Below are positions 10,124 through 18,590 of a DNA stretch of 64,000 nucleotides, piece by piece. The position numbers and the translations under genes were made by a program. The stretch is from positions 341,417 to 405,416 of the forward strand of contig LMSR01000020.1 in NCBI GenBank assembly GCA_001429555.1, read 5' to 3'. The notes below the pieces were generated by a model. The model had not been told where the DNA came from, searched no databases, and saw only the letters and a list, made by a program, of their open reading frames with translations. Numbering within the stretch: the first letter of the stretch is position 1; each line of letters opens with the position of its first letter. This DNA is from Nocardioides sp. Soil797 (lineage in GTDB: Bacteria > Actinomycetota > Actinomycetes > Propionibacteriales > Nocardioidaceae).

Positions 10124-11475
10124 TCGAGTGGCTCCTGCTGGCACTGGCCGTGGGACTGGTACTGGCCTGCGGTGTGTTCGTGGCGGCCGAGTTCTCCCTC
10201 GTCACCGTCGACCGGTCGGCGGTCGCCAAGGCGGCCGCCGAGGGTGACGCCGGTGCGCTGGGGGTGCAGAAGTCCCTGCGCGCGTTGTCGACACAGCTGT
10301 CGGGTGCGCAGGTCGGCATCACGGTCACCAACCTGGCCATCGGCTTCCTGGCCGAGCCGGCCATCGCAGCGCTGCTCCGAGAGCCCCTCGAGAGCACCGG
10401 CATTCCGGGCGGCATGGTGCACCCGATCGCGATCGGTGTGGCCCTGGCGGTGAGCACCGCGATGACGATGATCTACGGCGAGCTGGTGCCGAAGAACCTG
10501 GCGATCGCCAAGCCCATGGAGACCGCGCGCGCCACCGCCGGGCTGCAGCGTGCGTTCACCACGGTCAACAAGGTCCCGATCAGGATCCTCAACAACTCGG
10601 CCAACATGATCGTGCGTCGGCTGGGCATCGAGCCCCAGGAGGAGCTGCGCTCGGCGCGCACCACCAACGAGCTGGCGTCCCTCATCGCCCGTTCCGCCGA
10701 CCAGGGCACGCTCGACGCCGACACCGCGGAGCTGATGGAACGCTCCGTGGAGTTCGGCTCCCGCAGCGCCGGGGAGATCATGACCCCCCGGGTGCGCACC
10801 AGCAGTGTCGAGGCCACCGATCGGGCCAGTGCCGTGATCGAGCTGGCCCGCAGCACCGGTCACTCCAGGTTCCCGGTGCTCGACGACCAGGACGCCGTGG
10901 TGGGCACGGTCCACGTCAAGCACGCGGTCGCGCTCCCTCTCCACGAGCGGGCCACCACACGCATCAAGCACATCATGGTCAAGCCGATCGTGGTCCCTGA
11001 CTCGCTCAGGCTCGACCCGCTGCTGGCGTTGTTGCGCCGTGACGGCTTCCAGATGGCCGTCGTCCTGGACGAGTACGGCGGCCAGGCCGGCATCGTGACC
11101 CTCGAGGACGTCGTCGAGGAGATCGTCGGAGACATCGCTGACGAGCACGACCGGCTCGGGGCCCGGGTGCGCCAGCGCCGCGACGGCGCGTGGTCCCTGT
11201 CGGGACTGCTGCGACCCGACGAGGTCGAGGACGTCACTGAGATCGAGCTCCCCGAGAACGAGGACTACGACACCATCGCCGGCCTGGTGCTTCGCGAGCT
11301 GGGCCGCATCCCCGTTGCCGGCGACGAGGTCGAGGTGCCGTTGCCGGTGGAGCTCGACGAGGAGGACGATCCGTTGCCGCAGGTGACTGCCGTGCTCAAG
11401 GTCGAGCACATGGACGGCCTCCGGGTCGACCGGATCCGTCTCTGGACGCGGACGGAGGGCACATCGGATGAGTGA
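10117..11475 (+). CDS. CNNM/CorC-type (HlyC/TlyC) membrane protein with CBS pair, paralogue 1
   Basis: 452 residues. An N-terminal CNNM (DUF21) transmembrane domain (about 1-200) contains the conserved SGAQVGITVTNLAIGFLAEP and YGELVPKNLAIAKP. It is followed by a CBS pair (about 215-340, starting at GEIMTPRVR) and a C-terminal CorC/HlyC transporter-associated domain (about 355-440, VEDVTEIELPENEDYDTIAGLVL). The family is linked to divalent cation (Mg/Co) transport in the plasma membrane; the haemolysin name is historical. It resembles the Rv1841c/Rv1842c pair. ATG with upstream GGGGGAGAG. It overlaps its paralogue by 8 bp. Confidence 0.92.
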   Translation: MLIEWLLLALAVGLVLACGVFVAAEFSLVTVDRSAVAKAAAEGDAGALGVQKSLRALSTQLSGAQVGITVTNLAIGFLAEPAIAALLREPLESTGIPGGMVHPIAIGVALAVSTAMTMIYGELVPKNLAIAKPMETARATAGLQRAFTTVNKVPIRILNNSANMIVRRLGIEPQEELRSARTTNELASLIARSADQGTLDADTAELMERSVEFGSRSAGEIMTPRVRTSSVEATDRASAVIELARSTGHSRFPVLDDQDAVVGTVHVKHAVALPLHERATTRIKHIMVKPIVVPDSLRLDPLLALLRRDGFQMAVVLDEYGGQAGIVTLEDVVEEIVGDIADEHDRLGARVRQRRDGAWSLSGLLRPDEVEDVTEIELPENEDYDTIAGLVLRELGRIPVAGDEVEVPLPVELDEEDDPLPQVTAVLKVEHMDGLRVDRIRLWTRTEGTSDE

Positions 11476-12550
11476 CTACGCAGCCTTGATGCTGGCCGTC
11501 GTCCTGCTGGCCCTCAACGCCTTCTTCGTCGGTGCCGAGTTCGCCCTGATCTCCGCCCGGCGTACCCAGATCGAGCCCCGGGCCAAGACCTCTTCGATGG
11601 CGCGTACGACGCTGCGCGCCATGGAGAACGTCTCCTTGGTGATGGCCGGCGCTCAGCTCGGCATCACGATCTGTTCGCTGGGCCTCGGTGCCGTGGGTGA
11701 ACCCGCGGTCGCCCACCTGCTGAGCCCGGCCTTTGAGGCCGTGCACGTGCCGCACAACCTGGTCCACCCGATCTCCTTCGTGATCGCACTCGCGATCGTG
11801 GTCTACCTCCACGTGGTGCTCGGCGAGATGGTGCCCAAGAACATTGCGATTGCCGGTCCTGACCGGGCCGCGATCCTGCTGGGTCCGCCGATGATGGGCA
11901 TCGTCACGATCCTCCGCCCGATCATCGTGTGCCTCAACTGGATCGCCAATGCCACGCTGCGGCTGATGCGCGTGGAGCCGAAGGACGAGGTGTCCTCGAC
12001 CTACACCCGCGAAGAGGTGGCTGCGCTGGTCGAGGAGTCGCGGGGCGAGGGCCTGATGGCTGCCGAGGAGTACGACCGTCTCGCCGGCGCCCTCGGCTTC
12101 ACCGAGCGGACCGTTGAGTCCGTCCTGCTGCCGTTGGCCGACCTGACCACGCTGGCGCGCGGATGCACTGCGGCCGAGGTGGAAGAGGTCTGTGCGGCCA
12201 CGGGCTTCTCGCGCTTCCCCGTGTGCGACGACGACGGCGACCCCGTCGGCTACCTGCACATCAAGGACGTCCTCGAGACCGAGCCCGCACGCCGATCGCG
12301 CGTGGTCGACGACAAGTGGATCCACCCGTTCGCCACGGTCCAGCCGAGTGACGTCCTCCAAGGTGCTCTCGAGACGTTGCAGCGTCGCGGTGCGCACATG
12401 GCACGGGTCGTCGACGCCCACGGGGCCACGCTGGGCGTGGTCACGATGGAGGACGTGCTCGAGGAGCTGGTCGGCGAGATCCGTGACGCCGCCCATCTCG
12501 ACGAGTCCGGTGAGCCCTCGCCAGCGGGTTCGGAACGCCGGATAAGGTGA
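11468..12550 (+). CDS. CNNM/CorC-type membrane protein with CBS pair, paralogue 2
   Basis: 360 residues. A DUF21 membrane domain with MAGAQLGITICSLGLGAVGEP and LGEMVPKNIAIAGP, then a CBS pair (about 205-335, ending LGVVTMEDVLEELVGEI). Unlike the preceding paralogue it lacks the C-terminal transporter-associated domain, which suggests that the two proteins work as unequal partners (inference). The start is inside the end of the preceding gene (8-bp overlap), so expression is very likely coupled. Confidence 0.92.
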   Translation: MSDYAALMLAVVLLALNAFFVGAEFALISARRTQIEPRAKTSSMARTTLRAMENVSLVMAGAQLGITICSLGLGAVGEPAVAHLLSPAFEAVHVPHNLVHPISFVIALAIVVYLHVVLGEMVPKNIAIAGPDRAAILLGPPMMGIVTILRPIIVCLNWIANATLRLMRVEPKDEVSSTYTREEVAALVEESRGEGLMAAEEYDRLAGALGFTERTVESVLLPLADLTTLARGCTAAEVEEVCAATGFSRFPVCDDDGDPVGYLHIKDVLETEPARRSRVVDDKWIHPFATVQPSDVLQGALETLQRRGAHMARVVDAHGATLGVVTMEDVLEELVGEIRDAAHLDESGEPSPAGSERRIR

Positions 12551-12589
12551 CCTTCGGCAGCCCCACTGGCGAGAGACGGTCACTCTGAC

Positions 12590-13192
12590 GTGCAGGACGA
12601 TGAAGCGCGAAGCAAGCGCATCTGGACGGTCCCCAACCTGTTGAGCCTGGGGCGGCTCCTGGGTGTCCCGTTGTTCCTCTGGCTGGTGCTGGGGCCGGAG
12701 GAGGATGCGTGGGCCCTGGGGGTCCTCATGCTCTCGGGCTTCACCGACTGGCTCGACGGCTTCCTGGCGCGTCGTCTCGACCAGCGCTCGGCACTCGGCG
12801 AGATCCTCGACCCCGTCGCCGACCGGCTCTACATCCTGGCGGTCGTTTTCGGCCTGGCGATGCGCGACATCATCCCGTGGTGGCTGGCCCTGCTGCTGCC
12901 GTTGCGTGACCTGTTCCTGTGGGGGCTGGTGCCGTTCCTGCGGACCCGTGGCTACAGCGCACTCCCGGTGCACTTCCTGGGCAAGGCCGCCACCTTCAAC
13001 CTCCTCTACGCCTTCCCGTTGCTCCTGCTCGGCCACGGCGACAGCACCGTGGCCACCCTGGCCGACGTGTTCGGCTGGGCGTTCGCGATCTGGGGCATCG
13101 GTCTGTACTGGTGGGCCGGACTGCTCTACGCGTGGCAGGTGCGCAAGCTGCTCCGCGACACCGACAAGCACGCGCCGGTGCTCGATGCCTGA
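12590..13192 (+). CDS. pgsA2: CDP-alcohol phosphatidyltransferase (PgsA2-like)
   Basis: 200 residues, five or six membrane segments. The CDP-alcohol phosphotransferase signature DG-x2-AR-x8-G-x3-D-x3-D is complete: DGFLARRLDQRSALGEILDPVAD (about 61-83). It transfers a phosphatidyl group from CDP-diacylglycerol to an alcohol acceptor in the membrane; the acceptor (glycerol-phosphate, inositol-phosphate or another) is not readable. By synteny it corresponds to Rv1822 (pgsA2). GTG start; the 3' end overlaps the DUF881 gene by 8 bp. Confidence 0.88.
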   Translation: MQDDEARSKRIWTVPNLLSLGRLLGVPLFLWLVLGPEEDAWALGVLMLSGFTDWLDGFLARRLDQRSALGEILDPVADRLYILAVVFGLAMRDIIPWWLALLLPLRDLFLWGLVPFLRTRGYSALPVHFLGKAATFNLLYAFPLLLLGHGDSTVATLADVFGWAFAIWGIGLYWWAGLLYAWQVRKLLRDTDKHAPVLDA

Positions 13193-14045
13193 GACCGACA
13201 GGACGCTCCCCGAGCACGTGACGCTGCCGCTGCTGACGCTGATCACCAACCAGAGTCTGGACGGCGACTACCGTCACGTCGCGGAACGGCGGCAGGCGGC
13301 GGGGGAGAAGCCCGGACGCCGCCGGCCCACGCGAACGACCGCGGTGGCCGTGGCCCTGTTCGGGCTGATGATCGTGGTCGCCGCGGTGCAGACTTCACGG
13401 CAGGCGGCCACGACTGAGGAAGGGCGCCAGGAGCTGATCCGGCAGATCACGCTCGAGCGCGACGACCTCGCCGACGCGCAGAACTCGATCAGTGATCTGC
13501 GCAGCGACAACCAGAAGCTCGGTGACGAGGTCGACGACCTCGGCCAGCAGAGCAGCAACGTCGAGGACGCCCTCCTCAACAGCAAGGGGTACGCCGGCTT
13601 CGCCCCGGTGCGCGGCCCCGGCGTACGAGTCTGGGTCGACGACTCGCCCGACGGCAGCAGCGACGGGCGGGTGCGCGACGAGGACCTCGCTCTCCTCGTC
13701 GACGGGCTGTGGGCAGCCGGCGCGGAGGCGATCTCGATCAACGGCCACCGGTTGACCACGATCAGCAGCATCCGGAGCGTGGGAACCGCGATCCACATCC
13801 GGGCGCAACCGATCAAGCCTCCCTACGACATCCTGGTCGTCGGTGACCCCAACACCCTGCAGTCGCTGTTCGCCGAGTCGACGCCGGGCCTGCAGTGGAT
13901 GTCGCTGCGCAACAACTACGGCCTGGAGTTCACCATGGAGAACTCGCAGTCCGACCTGTCGCTCCCCGCGAGCCGGGCCCCGTTGCTACGCTCCGCCCGG
14001 ATTCCCACCGAAGAACCAGTGAAGAACAAGGAGGCCTCTCCGTGA
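13185..14045 (+). CDS. DUF881 protein (Rv1823-like), membrane-anchored coiled coil
   Basis: 286 residues from the ATG at 13185, which overlaps the preceding stop. A basic N-terminal cytoplasmic stretch, one membrane segment (about 47-63), a coiled coil (about 72-125, rich in heptad-like L/I and D/Q/E), then the DUF881 domain with GPGVRVWVDD, LWAAGAEAISINGHRL and the characteristic VVGDPNTLQSLF. DUF881 proteins of this synteny block are anchored to the membrane with the domain outside and lie in a conserved actinobacterial division/envelope neighbourhood; the molecular function is not known. Confidence 0.9.
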   Translation: MPETDRTLPEHVTLPLLTLITNQSLDGDYRHVAERRQAAGEKPGRRRPTRTTAVAVALFGLMIVVAAVQTSRQAATTEEGRQELIRQITLERDDLADAQNSISDLRSDNQKLGDEVDDLGQQSSNVEDALLNSKGYAGFAPVRGPGVRVWVDDSPDGSSDGRVRDEDLALLVDGLWAAGAEAISINGHRLTTISSIRSVGTAIHIRAQPIKPPYDILVVGDPNTLQSLFAESTPGLQWMSLRNNYGLEFTMENSQSDLSLPASRAPLLRSARIPTEEPVKNKEASP

Positions 14046-14374
14046 TTGCCATTCTTGGGTTGCTCGTCGGCATCGTGGCGGGGCTGATCTTCCAGCCCGA
14101 CGTGCCACTGTGGCTGGAGCCCTACCTGCCGATCGCCGTCGTGGCTGCGCTCGATGCCGTGTTCGGTGGCCTGCGCGCCTACCTCGACGGCATCTTCGAC
14201 GACAAGGTCTTCGTCGTCTCGTTCGTCTCCAACGTGGTGATCGCGGCGGCCATCGTCTTCCTGGGCGACAAGCTCGGTGTCGGTGGCCAGCTGTCGACCG
14301 GCGTCATCGTGGTGCTCGGCATCCGGATCTTCTCCAACGTGGCAGCGATCAGGCGGCACGTGTTCCATGCCTGA
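14042..14374 (+). CDS. Small basic protein (DUF1290/SbpA family, Rv1824-like)
   Basis: 110 residues with three to four hydrophobic segments. The family hallmark is LEPYLPIAVVAALDAVFGGLRAYLDGIFDDKVFVVSFVSN. GTG start at 14042 overlaps the stop of the first DUF881 gene, and its own stop overlaps the start of the second. The DUF881-DUF1290-DUF881 sandwich is conserved across Gram-positive bacteria near division or envelope genes; the function is unknown, but a membrane complex of the three products is a reasonable inference. Confidence 0.92.
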   Translation: MIAILGLLVGIVAGLIFQPDVPLWLEPYLPIAVVAALDAVFGGLRAYLDGIFDDKVFVVSFVSNVVIAAAIVFLGDKLGVGGQLSTGVIVVLGIRIFSNVAAIRRHVFHA

Positions 14375-15188
14375 GAAGAGCCCCCAGACCCCCGACGAAG
14401 AGCAGACCCCCCACGAGGGGCAGACCCCCGAGGAGCAGGCTCCGGCCGAGGAGCAGGCTCCGGCCCCGAGTGGCCGTGAGCGGATCAAGGCCAGCTTCTG
14501 GGGCCGTCCGTCGCGGGCGCAGGTCGTGGTCGCCGTGCTGCTGGCCGCGGTCGGCTTCGCTGCCATGACACAGGTGCAGAACAACGAACGCGACGACGAC
14601 TACACCGGCCTGCGGCAGTCGGACCTGATTCGGGTCTTCGACGGTCTCTCCGCCAGCTCACAGCGGGCCGAGAACGAGATCGACCGGCTCACCGAGCTGC
14701 GCAACGACCTGCGTGACGAGTCCTCCAAGCGTGAGGCCGCCCTCGAGCAGGCCCGGGAGGACACCGACGTCTACGCCATCCTGGCCGGCACCGTTCCGGC
14801 CACCGGGCCGGGTGTGCGGATCACCATCACCGACGACCAGGGCCGCGTCGACGCCGACACACTCCTCGACGCAATCCAGGAGCTGCGTGCCGCCGGGGCC
14901 GAGGTGATGGAGTTCAACGACCGGGTCCGAGTGATCGCGCAGTCGGCCATCGAGCAGACCTCCCTGGGCATCAAGCTCGACGACCAGCTGCTCGAAGCCC
15001 CCTTCGTCATCGACGTGATCGGCGAGCCGAACACGCTTGCCGGCGCTCTCGACTTCCCCGACGGGCCCAAGGAGGTCGTCGAGGAGGAGGGGGGGACAGT
15101 CACCGTGGAAGAGCTCGACGAGGTCGAGGTCGCCAGCGTCGTCAAGGACGCCGAGGGTGACTTCGCAGATCCCCGCGACGACCAGTAG
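14367..15188 (+). CDS. DUF881 protein (Rv1825-like), second copy
   Basis: 273 residues from the ATG at 14367. A low-complexity N-terminus made of repeated PEEQ/PAEEQAP units (about 5-32, mirrored by a direct DNA repeat near 14401-14465), one membrane segment (about 50-66), a coiled coil (about 85-125), then the DUF881 domain with ATGPGVRITITDDQGRVD, ELRAAGAEVMEFNDRVRV and VIGEPNTLAGAL. The acidic tail after about 240 is longer than usual. It overlaps the DUF1290 gene by 8 bp. Confidence 0.9.
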   Translation: MPEKSPQTPDEEQTPHEGQTPEEQAPAEEQAPAPSGRERIKASFWGRPSRAQVVVAVLLAAVGFAAMTQVQNNERDDDYTGLRQSDLIRVFDGLSASSQRAENEIDRLTELRNDLRDESSKREAALEQAREDTDVYAILAGTVPATGPGVRITITDDQGRVDADTLLDAIQELRAAGAEVMEFNDRVRVIAQSAIEQTSLGIKLDDQLLEAPFVIDVIGEPNTLAGALDFPDGPKEVVEEEGGTVTVEELDEVEVASVVKDAEGDFADPRDDQ

Positions 15189-15223
15189 CCTGCCAGCATC
15201 CCGACCACCGAACAGGAGACAGC

Positions 15224-15610
15224 GTGTACCCCGAGGACCTGAAGTACAGCAGTGAGCACGAGTGGGTTCGGCAGCCCGGCGAGGCCGAGGGATCGGTCCG
15301 GATCGGCATCACCGACTACGCGCAGGACGCCCTCGGCGACATCGTCTACGCCTCCCTGCCCGAGGTCGGCGCCACCGTCACCGCGGGTACGACGGTGGGT
15401 GAGCTGGAGTCGACCAAGTCGGTCAGCGATCTCTACGCCCCGGTCTCCGGCGAGGTCGTCGCCGTCAACGAGGCACTGGATGCGACCCCCGAGCTGGTCA
15501 ACTCCGACGCGTACGGCGAGGGATGGCTCTTCGAGGTGACCCCGAGCGACGCCGGTGAGATGGATGCACTGATGGACGCCAACACGTATCAGTCGTCCTT
15601 GGTCGACTGA
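15224..15610 (+). CDS. gcvH: Glycine cleavage system H protein
   Basis: 128 residues, standard length. The lipoylation site is K65 in the motif ELESTKSVSDLYAPVSG. GcvH carries the aminomethyl group on its lipoyl arm between the P, T and L proteins in the cytoplasm. GTG start with AGGAGA upstream at good spacing. The partner gcvP lies 3 kb downstream and has its own glycine riboswitch, whereas gcvH shows none; gcvT is not in the window. Confidence 0.97.
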   Translation: MYPEDLKYSSEHEWVRQPGEAEGSVRIGITDYAQDALGDIVYASLPEVGATVTAGTTVGELESTKSVSDLYAPVSGEVVAVNEALDATPELVNSDAYGEGWLFEVTPSDAGEMDALMDANTYQSSLVD

Positions 15611-15674
15611 TAGGTTGGCAACAGTCAACCTCGACCGCGTGTTGAGGGTTTCTTCGGTATCCGGGAGGGTCGTA

Positions 15675-16190
15675 ATGCCGTTCTGCACGAGCTGTGGCAA
15701 GCAGAATCCTGACGATGCACGGTTCTGCGCGCAGTGTGGTCACCGGCTGGTCAAGGACGAGTCAGAGGAGCGTGCCGTCGAGTCCACTGCGACGATCACC
15801 TTCGGTGCACCCGAGAAGTCCGAAGCCGACGAACGCTCGCTGAACCCCGCCGATTCGGCGGCGGTCGACGCGCTCCCCTCGGGCCACGCGCTGCTGGTGG
15901 TGCAGCGTGGTCCGAGCGCGGGATCGCGTTTCCTGCTCGACACCGACCTGGTCACCGCCGGTCGGCACCCGGAGAGCGAGATCTTCCTCGATGACGTGAC
16001 GGTCTCCCGGCGTCATGCCGAGTTCCGTCGTGAGTCCGGTGGCTACAGCGTCTCCGATGCGGGCAGCCTGAACGGCACCTACGTCAACCGTGATCGCATC
16101 GACGAGGTCAGGCTCCAGGACGGCGACGAGGTCCAGATCGGGAAGTACCGCCTGGTCTTCTTCGCTGCCCACCCGGGTCAGAACGGCTGA
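15675..16190 (+). CDS. garA: Zinc-ribbon plus FHA protein, GarA/OdhI-like regulator
   Basis: 171 residues. An N-terminal zinc ribbon with two CxxC pairs (CTSCGKQN and CAQCGHRL, residues 4-24), a linker with Thr/Ser-rich ESTATITF (about 38-45), and a C-terminal FHA domain (about 75-165) with AGRHPESEIFLDD, VSRRHAEF and GSLNGTYVNRDRI. GarA/OdhI control 2-oxoglutarate metabolism and are switched by Ser/Thr kinases acting on an N-terminal ETTS motif; here the Thr-rich linker may be the equivalent (inference). Synteny equals Rv1827. ATG at 15675 has GGGAGGGT upstream; a TTG at 15615 is in frame but unlikely. Confidence 0.85.
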   Translation: MPFCTSCGKQNPDDARFCAQCGHRLVKDESEERAVESTATITFGAPEKSEADERSLNPADSAAVDALPSGHALLVVQRGPSAGSRFLLDTDLVTAGRHPESEIFLDDVTVSRRHAEFRRESGGYSVSDAGSLNGTYVNRDRIDEVRLQDGDEVQIGKYRLVFFAAHPGQNG

Positions 16191-16193
16191 GTC

Positions 16194-16919
16194 GTGGCTT
16201 CACCCGCCGCATCTGCGCGTCGTCGGATGAACATCGGGGAGGTGCTCTCCCAGCTCAAGGGCGACTTCCCGGGGATCTCCCACTCGAAGATCCGCTTCCT
16301 CGAGGACAAGGGCCTCATCGACCCCGAGCGCACCTCCGCCGGCTATCGCAAGTTCTCGCCGGCCGACGTCGAGCGGCTCCGCTACGTGTTGCGCATGCAG
16401 CGCGACCACTACCTTCCGTTGAAGGTGATCGGAGAGCACCTCGACGCGATGGACCGCGGTCTCGAGCCACCGGCGATCGAGGAGGTCGGACCCCGGGTGC
16501 CCAACGTGGCCCTGGCCGATGACGGGCTCCCCTCGGTCGACTCCTTCCGGATCAGCTCCGACCTGCGCATCTCGCGGCGTGAGCTGTTGAAGGTGGCCGA
16601 GGTCGACGAGGACCTGCTGGCCCAGCTCGAGAACTTCGGACTGGTCAGGGCCAGCCGCACCGGCCACTTCGATGCCGATGACCTGGTCATCGCCAAGACG
16701 GCTTCGGAGCTGGCCGGCTTCGGCTTCGAGCCCCGTCACCTGCGCGCGTTCAAGACCGCCGCAGACCGCGAGGTGGGCCTCGTCGAGCAGGTCATCGCCC
16801 CCCTGAGACGCGGTCGCGACGCCTCCGCGGCGGCGCGTGCGGAAGAGGCTGTCGGTGAGATCGCGGCGCTGTCGGTCAAGCTCCACGCGACGCTGGTCAA
16901 GGCTGGCCTGCAGTCCTGA
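16194..16919 (+). CDS. ftsR: MerR-family regulator FtsR (Rv1828-like)
   Basis: 241 residues. N-terminal MerR winged HTH (about 11-80): MNIGEVLSQL, SHSKIRFLEDKGLIDPERT and YRKFSPADVERLRYVLRMQR. The C-terminal region with a second helical domain (LRISRRELLKVAEVDEDLLAQLENFGLV) is characteristic of the actinobacterial FtsR group, which activates ftsZ in Corynebacterium and lacks metal-binding cysteines. GTG start 3 bp after the FHA gene, so it is co-transcribed with it. Confidence 0.88.
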   Translation: MASPAASARRRMNIGEVLSQLKGDFPGISHSKIRFLEDKGLIDPERTSAGYRKFSPADVERLRYVLRMQRDHYLPLKVIGEHLDAMDRGLEPPAIEEVGPRVPNVALADDGLPSVDSFRISSDLRISRRELLKVAEVDEDLLAQLENFGLVRASRTGHFDADDLVIAKTASELAGFGFEPRHLRAFKTAADREVGLVEQVIAPLRRGRDASAAARAEEAVGEIAALSVKLHATLVKAGLQS

Positions 16920-16953
16920 TCCGCGTCGTTTCCCGGGCGAGTAGGGTGGCGTC

Positions 16954-17424
16954 ATGCGTGAAGTGGATGTCATCGGAGTCAGGGTCGAGATGCCGTCGAA
17001 CCAACCGATCGTCCTGTTGAGGGAGGTCGCGGGGGAGCGGTACCTCCCGATCTGGATCGGTGCCGTCGAGGCGACCGCGATCGCCTTCGCCCAGCAGGGC
17101 GTCGTACCTCCCCGGCCGCTGACCCATGACCTGTTGAAGACAATCCTCGACGAGACCGGTAACCCGCTCTCCGAGGTCCGGATCACCGAGATGAAGGACG
17201 GCGTCTTCTTCGCCACCCTCGCCTTCGAGTCCGGGCTCGAGATCAGCGCCCGGCCCTCCGACTCGATCGCCCTGGCCCTGCGCTCGGGCACCCGGATCGT
17301 GTGTGCCGACGACGTCCTGGAGGAGGTCGGCCTGGCCGTCCCCGAGGAGCAGGAGGACGAGGTGGAGCGGTTCCGCGAGTTCCTCGACCACGTCACCCCT
17401 GAGGACTTCGAGAACGAAGGTTGA
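16954..17424 (+). CDS. DUF151 / bifunctional nuclease family protein (Rv1829-like)
   Basis: 156 residues, the usual length. Signature elements: VIVLLREVAGERYLPIWIG (about 14-32, V as read from QPIVLLREV), EATAIAFAQQG, RPLTHDLLKTILDETG and ISARPSDSIALALRSG. DUF151 proteins have been described as bifunctional nucleases in plants and cyanobacteria-like systems, but the actinobacterial members lack assigned function. A Glu-rich acidic tail follows. Located 34 bp after ftsR. Confidence 0.9.
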   Translation: MREVDVIGVRVEMPSNQPIVLLREVAGERYLPIWIGAVEATAIAFAQQGVVPPRPLTHDLLKTILDETGNPLSEVRITEMKDGVFFATLAFESGLEISARPSDSIALALRSGTRIVCADDVLEEVGLAVPEEQEDEVERFREFLDHVTPEDFENEG

Positions 17425-17491
17425 ACCCGCGACGGCGCTGTACCCTCACCTTCAACCTGAGATTGATGGTTGCGACACGCCGCCGCGCAGA

Positions 17492-17520
17492 TTGACCACC
17501 CCCTGCCCTCGGCCTACCTT
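17492..17520 (+). promoter_or_regulatory. Candidate promoter of the second merR gene
   Basis: TTGACC (17492-17497) and TACCTT (17515-17520) are spaced by 17 bp, a good housekeeping-sigma fit. Just upstream is the inverted pair CAACC/GGTTG (17453-17472), a possible MerR-type operator. The leader of about 115 nt contains a further inverted pair, GTAACTCC (17535-17542) and GGAGTTAC (17601-17608). Confidence 0.5.
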
Positions 17521-17641
17521 GGAGTGTCTTTGTTGTAACTCCAACGTTGTCGTTGGGCTCGAGGGTTCGTCCCCGGCTCAGTGGCAACACCTTCCCCCAA
17601 GGAGTTACGCTCAACGGAGTAGACGACCGGAGGGTCACAAC

Positions 17642-18250
17642 GTGGGTGTCAACGAAAGCGGATCGGCGGAGCACAAGTCCGTCGAGGCCGAGATCGCAGC
17701 CGGGCAGGCCGACGAGCAGGGTCTGCTCTTCACCGATGACGTCTCGCCGTTGCCCAGTGACCAGGGCTACCGGGGTCCGACGGCCTGCAACGCGGCCGGG
17801 ATCACCTACCGCCAGCTCGACTACTGGGCCCGCACCGGCCTGGTCGAGCCGACCGTGCGCGGCGCCACCGGGTCCGGCACCCAGCGCCTCTACTCCTTCC
17901 GCGACATCCTGATCCTCAAGGTGATCAAGCGGCTCCTCGACGCCGGCATCTCGCTGCAGCAGATCCGCAGCGCCGTCCAGCACCTGCGTGAGCGCGGCAC
18001 CGACGACCTGACCCGAGTCACCCTGATGAGCGACGGCGCCTCGGTCTACGAGTGCACCAGCAACGACGAGGTCATCGACCTCCTCCAGGGCGGACAGGGT
18101 GTCTTCGGGATCGCCATCGGCGGTGTCTGGCGCGAGATCGAGGGCTCACTCTCCGAGCTTCCGAGTGAGCGGCTGGCCGATGGGGCGGCCACCACCGACT
18201 CGGCCGCCGATGAGCTCGCCGCCCGACGCGCGGCCCGCAAGATCGGTTGA
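17642..18250 (+). CDS. MerR-family transcriptional regulator (Rv1830-like)
   Basis: 202 residues. The MerR HTH lies at about 45-115: YRGPTACNAAGITYRQLDYW, then RTGLVEPTVR and QRLYSFRDILILKVIKRLL. The C-terminal part (SVYECTSNDEVIDLLQGGQGVFGIAIGGVWREIEGSL) is conserved in Rv1830 homologues. No metal-binding Cys pattern is visible. The GTG at 17642 is preceded by GGAGGG. It follows the DUF151 gene but with a 217-bp gap that carries its own promoter, so it is probably also transcribed alone. Confidence 0.9.
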   Translation: MGVNESGSAEHKSVEAEIAAGQADEQGLLFTDDVSPLPSDQGYRGPTACNAAGITYRQLDYWARTGLVEPTVRGATGSGTQRLYSFRDILILKVIKRLLDAGISLQQIRSAVQHLRERGTDDLTRVTLMSDGASVYECTSNDEVIDLLQGGQGVFGIAIGGVWREIEGSLSELPSERLADGAATTDSAADELAARRAARKIG

Positions 18251-18272
18251 TCCCAGCAACCCACTGACTCCG

Positions 18273-18307
18273 GACCGGCCCGCCACCTCGACAGTGGCGG
18301 GCCGGTC
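18273..18307 (+). terminator. Hairpin terminator after the merR gene
   Basis: A perfect 14-bp stem, GACCGGCCCGCCAC (18273-18286) with GTGGCGGGCCGGTC (18294-18307), around a 7-nt loop; the following TGTCTGT is only mildly T-rich. It separates the conserved synteny block from the gcvP riboswitch. The stretch 18308-18473 shows nothing further that I can support. Confidence 0.8.
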
Positions 18308-18475
18308 TGTCTGTGCTTGGCCTTGATCGGATCGCCGAAGGAGTGGCCGAACCCCATCAGCTCGAATCCCACTGGCTGAACCGAATGGGTTTCGCTCCTG
18401 CGGTCTCCGTGCGCCGACCGTTGCTCGACGTGGTCAGTGGACGCTCCGGTGATAGGTTGTCCCCGCTGACAATCC

Positions 18476-18590
18476 CGTGCGGGAGAGTCTTCGTGCTGGC
18501 TCTCGGGCCGGCGACGGAGCGCCGAAGGGGCAACCCCTCCCCGGAACCTCTCAGGCGCAAAGGACCGCGCGGGCTGGCAACTCTGGAATG
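18476..18590 (+). promoter_or_regulatory. Glycine riboswitch (single aptamer) upstream of gcvP
   Basis: The segment shows the conserved order of a gcvT-class glycine aptamer: CGGGAGAGTCT near the 5' side, GCGCCGAAGGGGCAA in the middle, then CCTCTCAGGCGCAAAGGACCG and CAACTCTGGAA at the 3' side. It lies 89 bp before the gcvP start on the same strand. Glycine binding normally switches on glycine cleavage genes. A GACAGAGGGGGAGG stretch and a possible hairpin follow (18620-18655) and may be the expression platform; a second complete aptamer is not visible. Confidence 0.92.

Noticed and set aside
11396..13249. 617-codon minus-strand frame across the CBS and phosphatidyltransferase genes
   Set aside because: Antisense to three recognisable plus-strand genes; composition is His/Gln/Arg-rich shadow translation.
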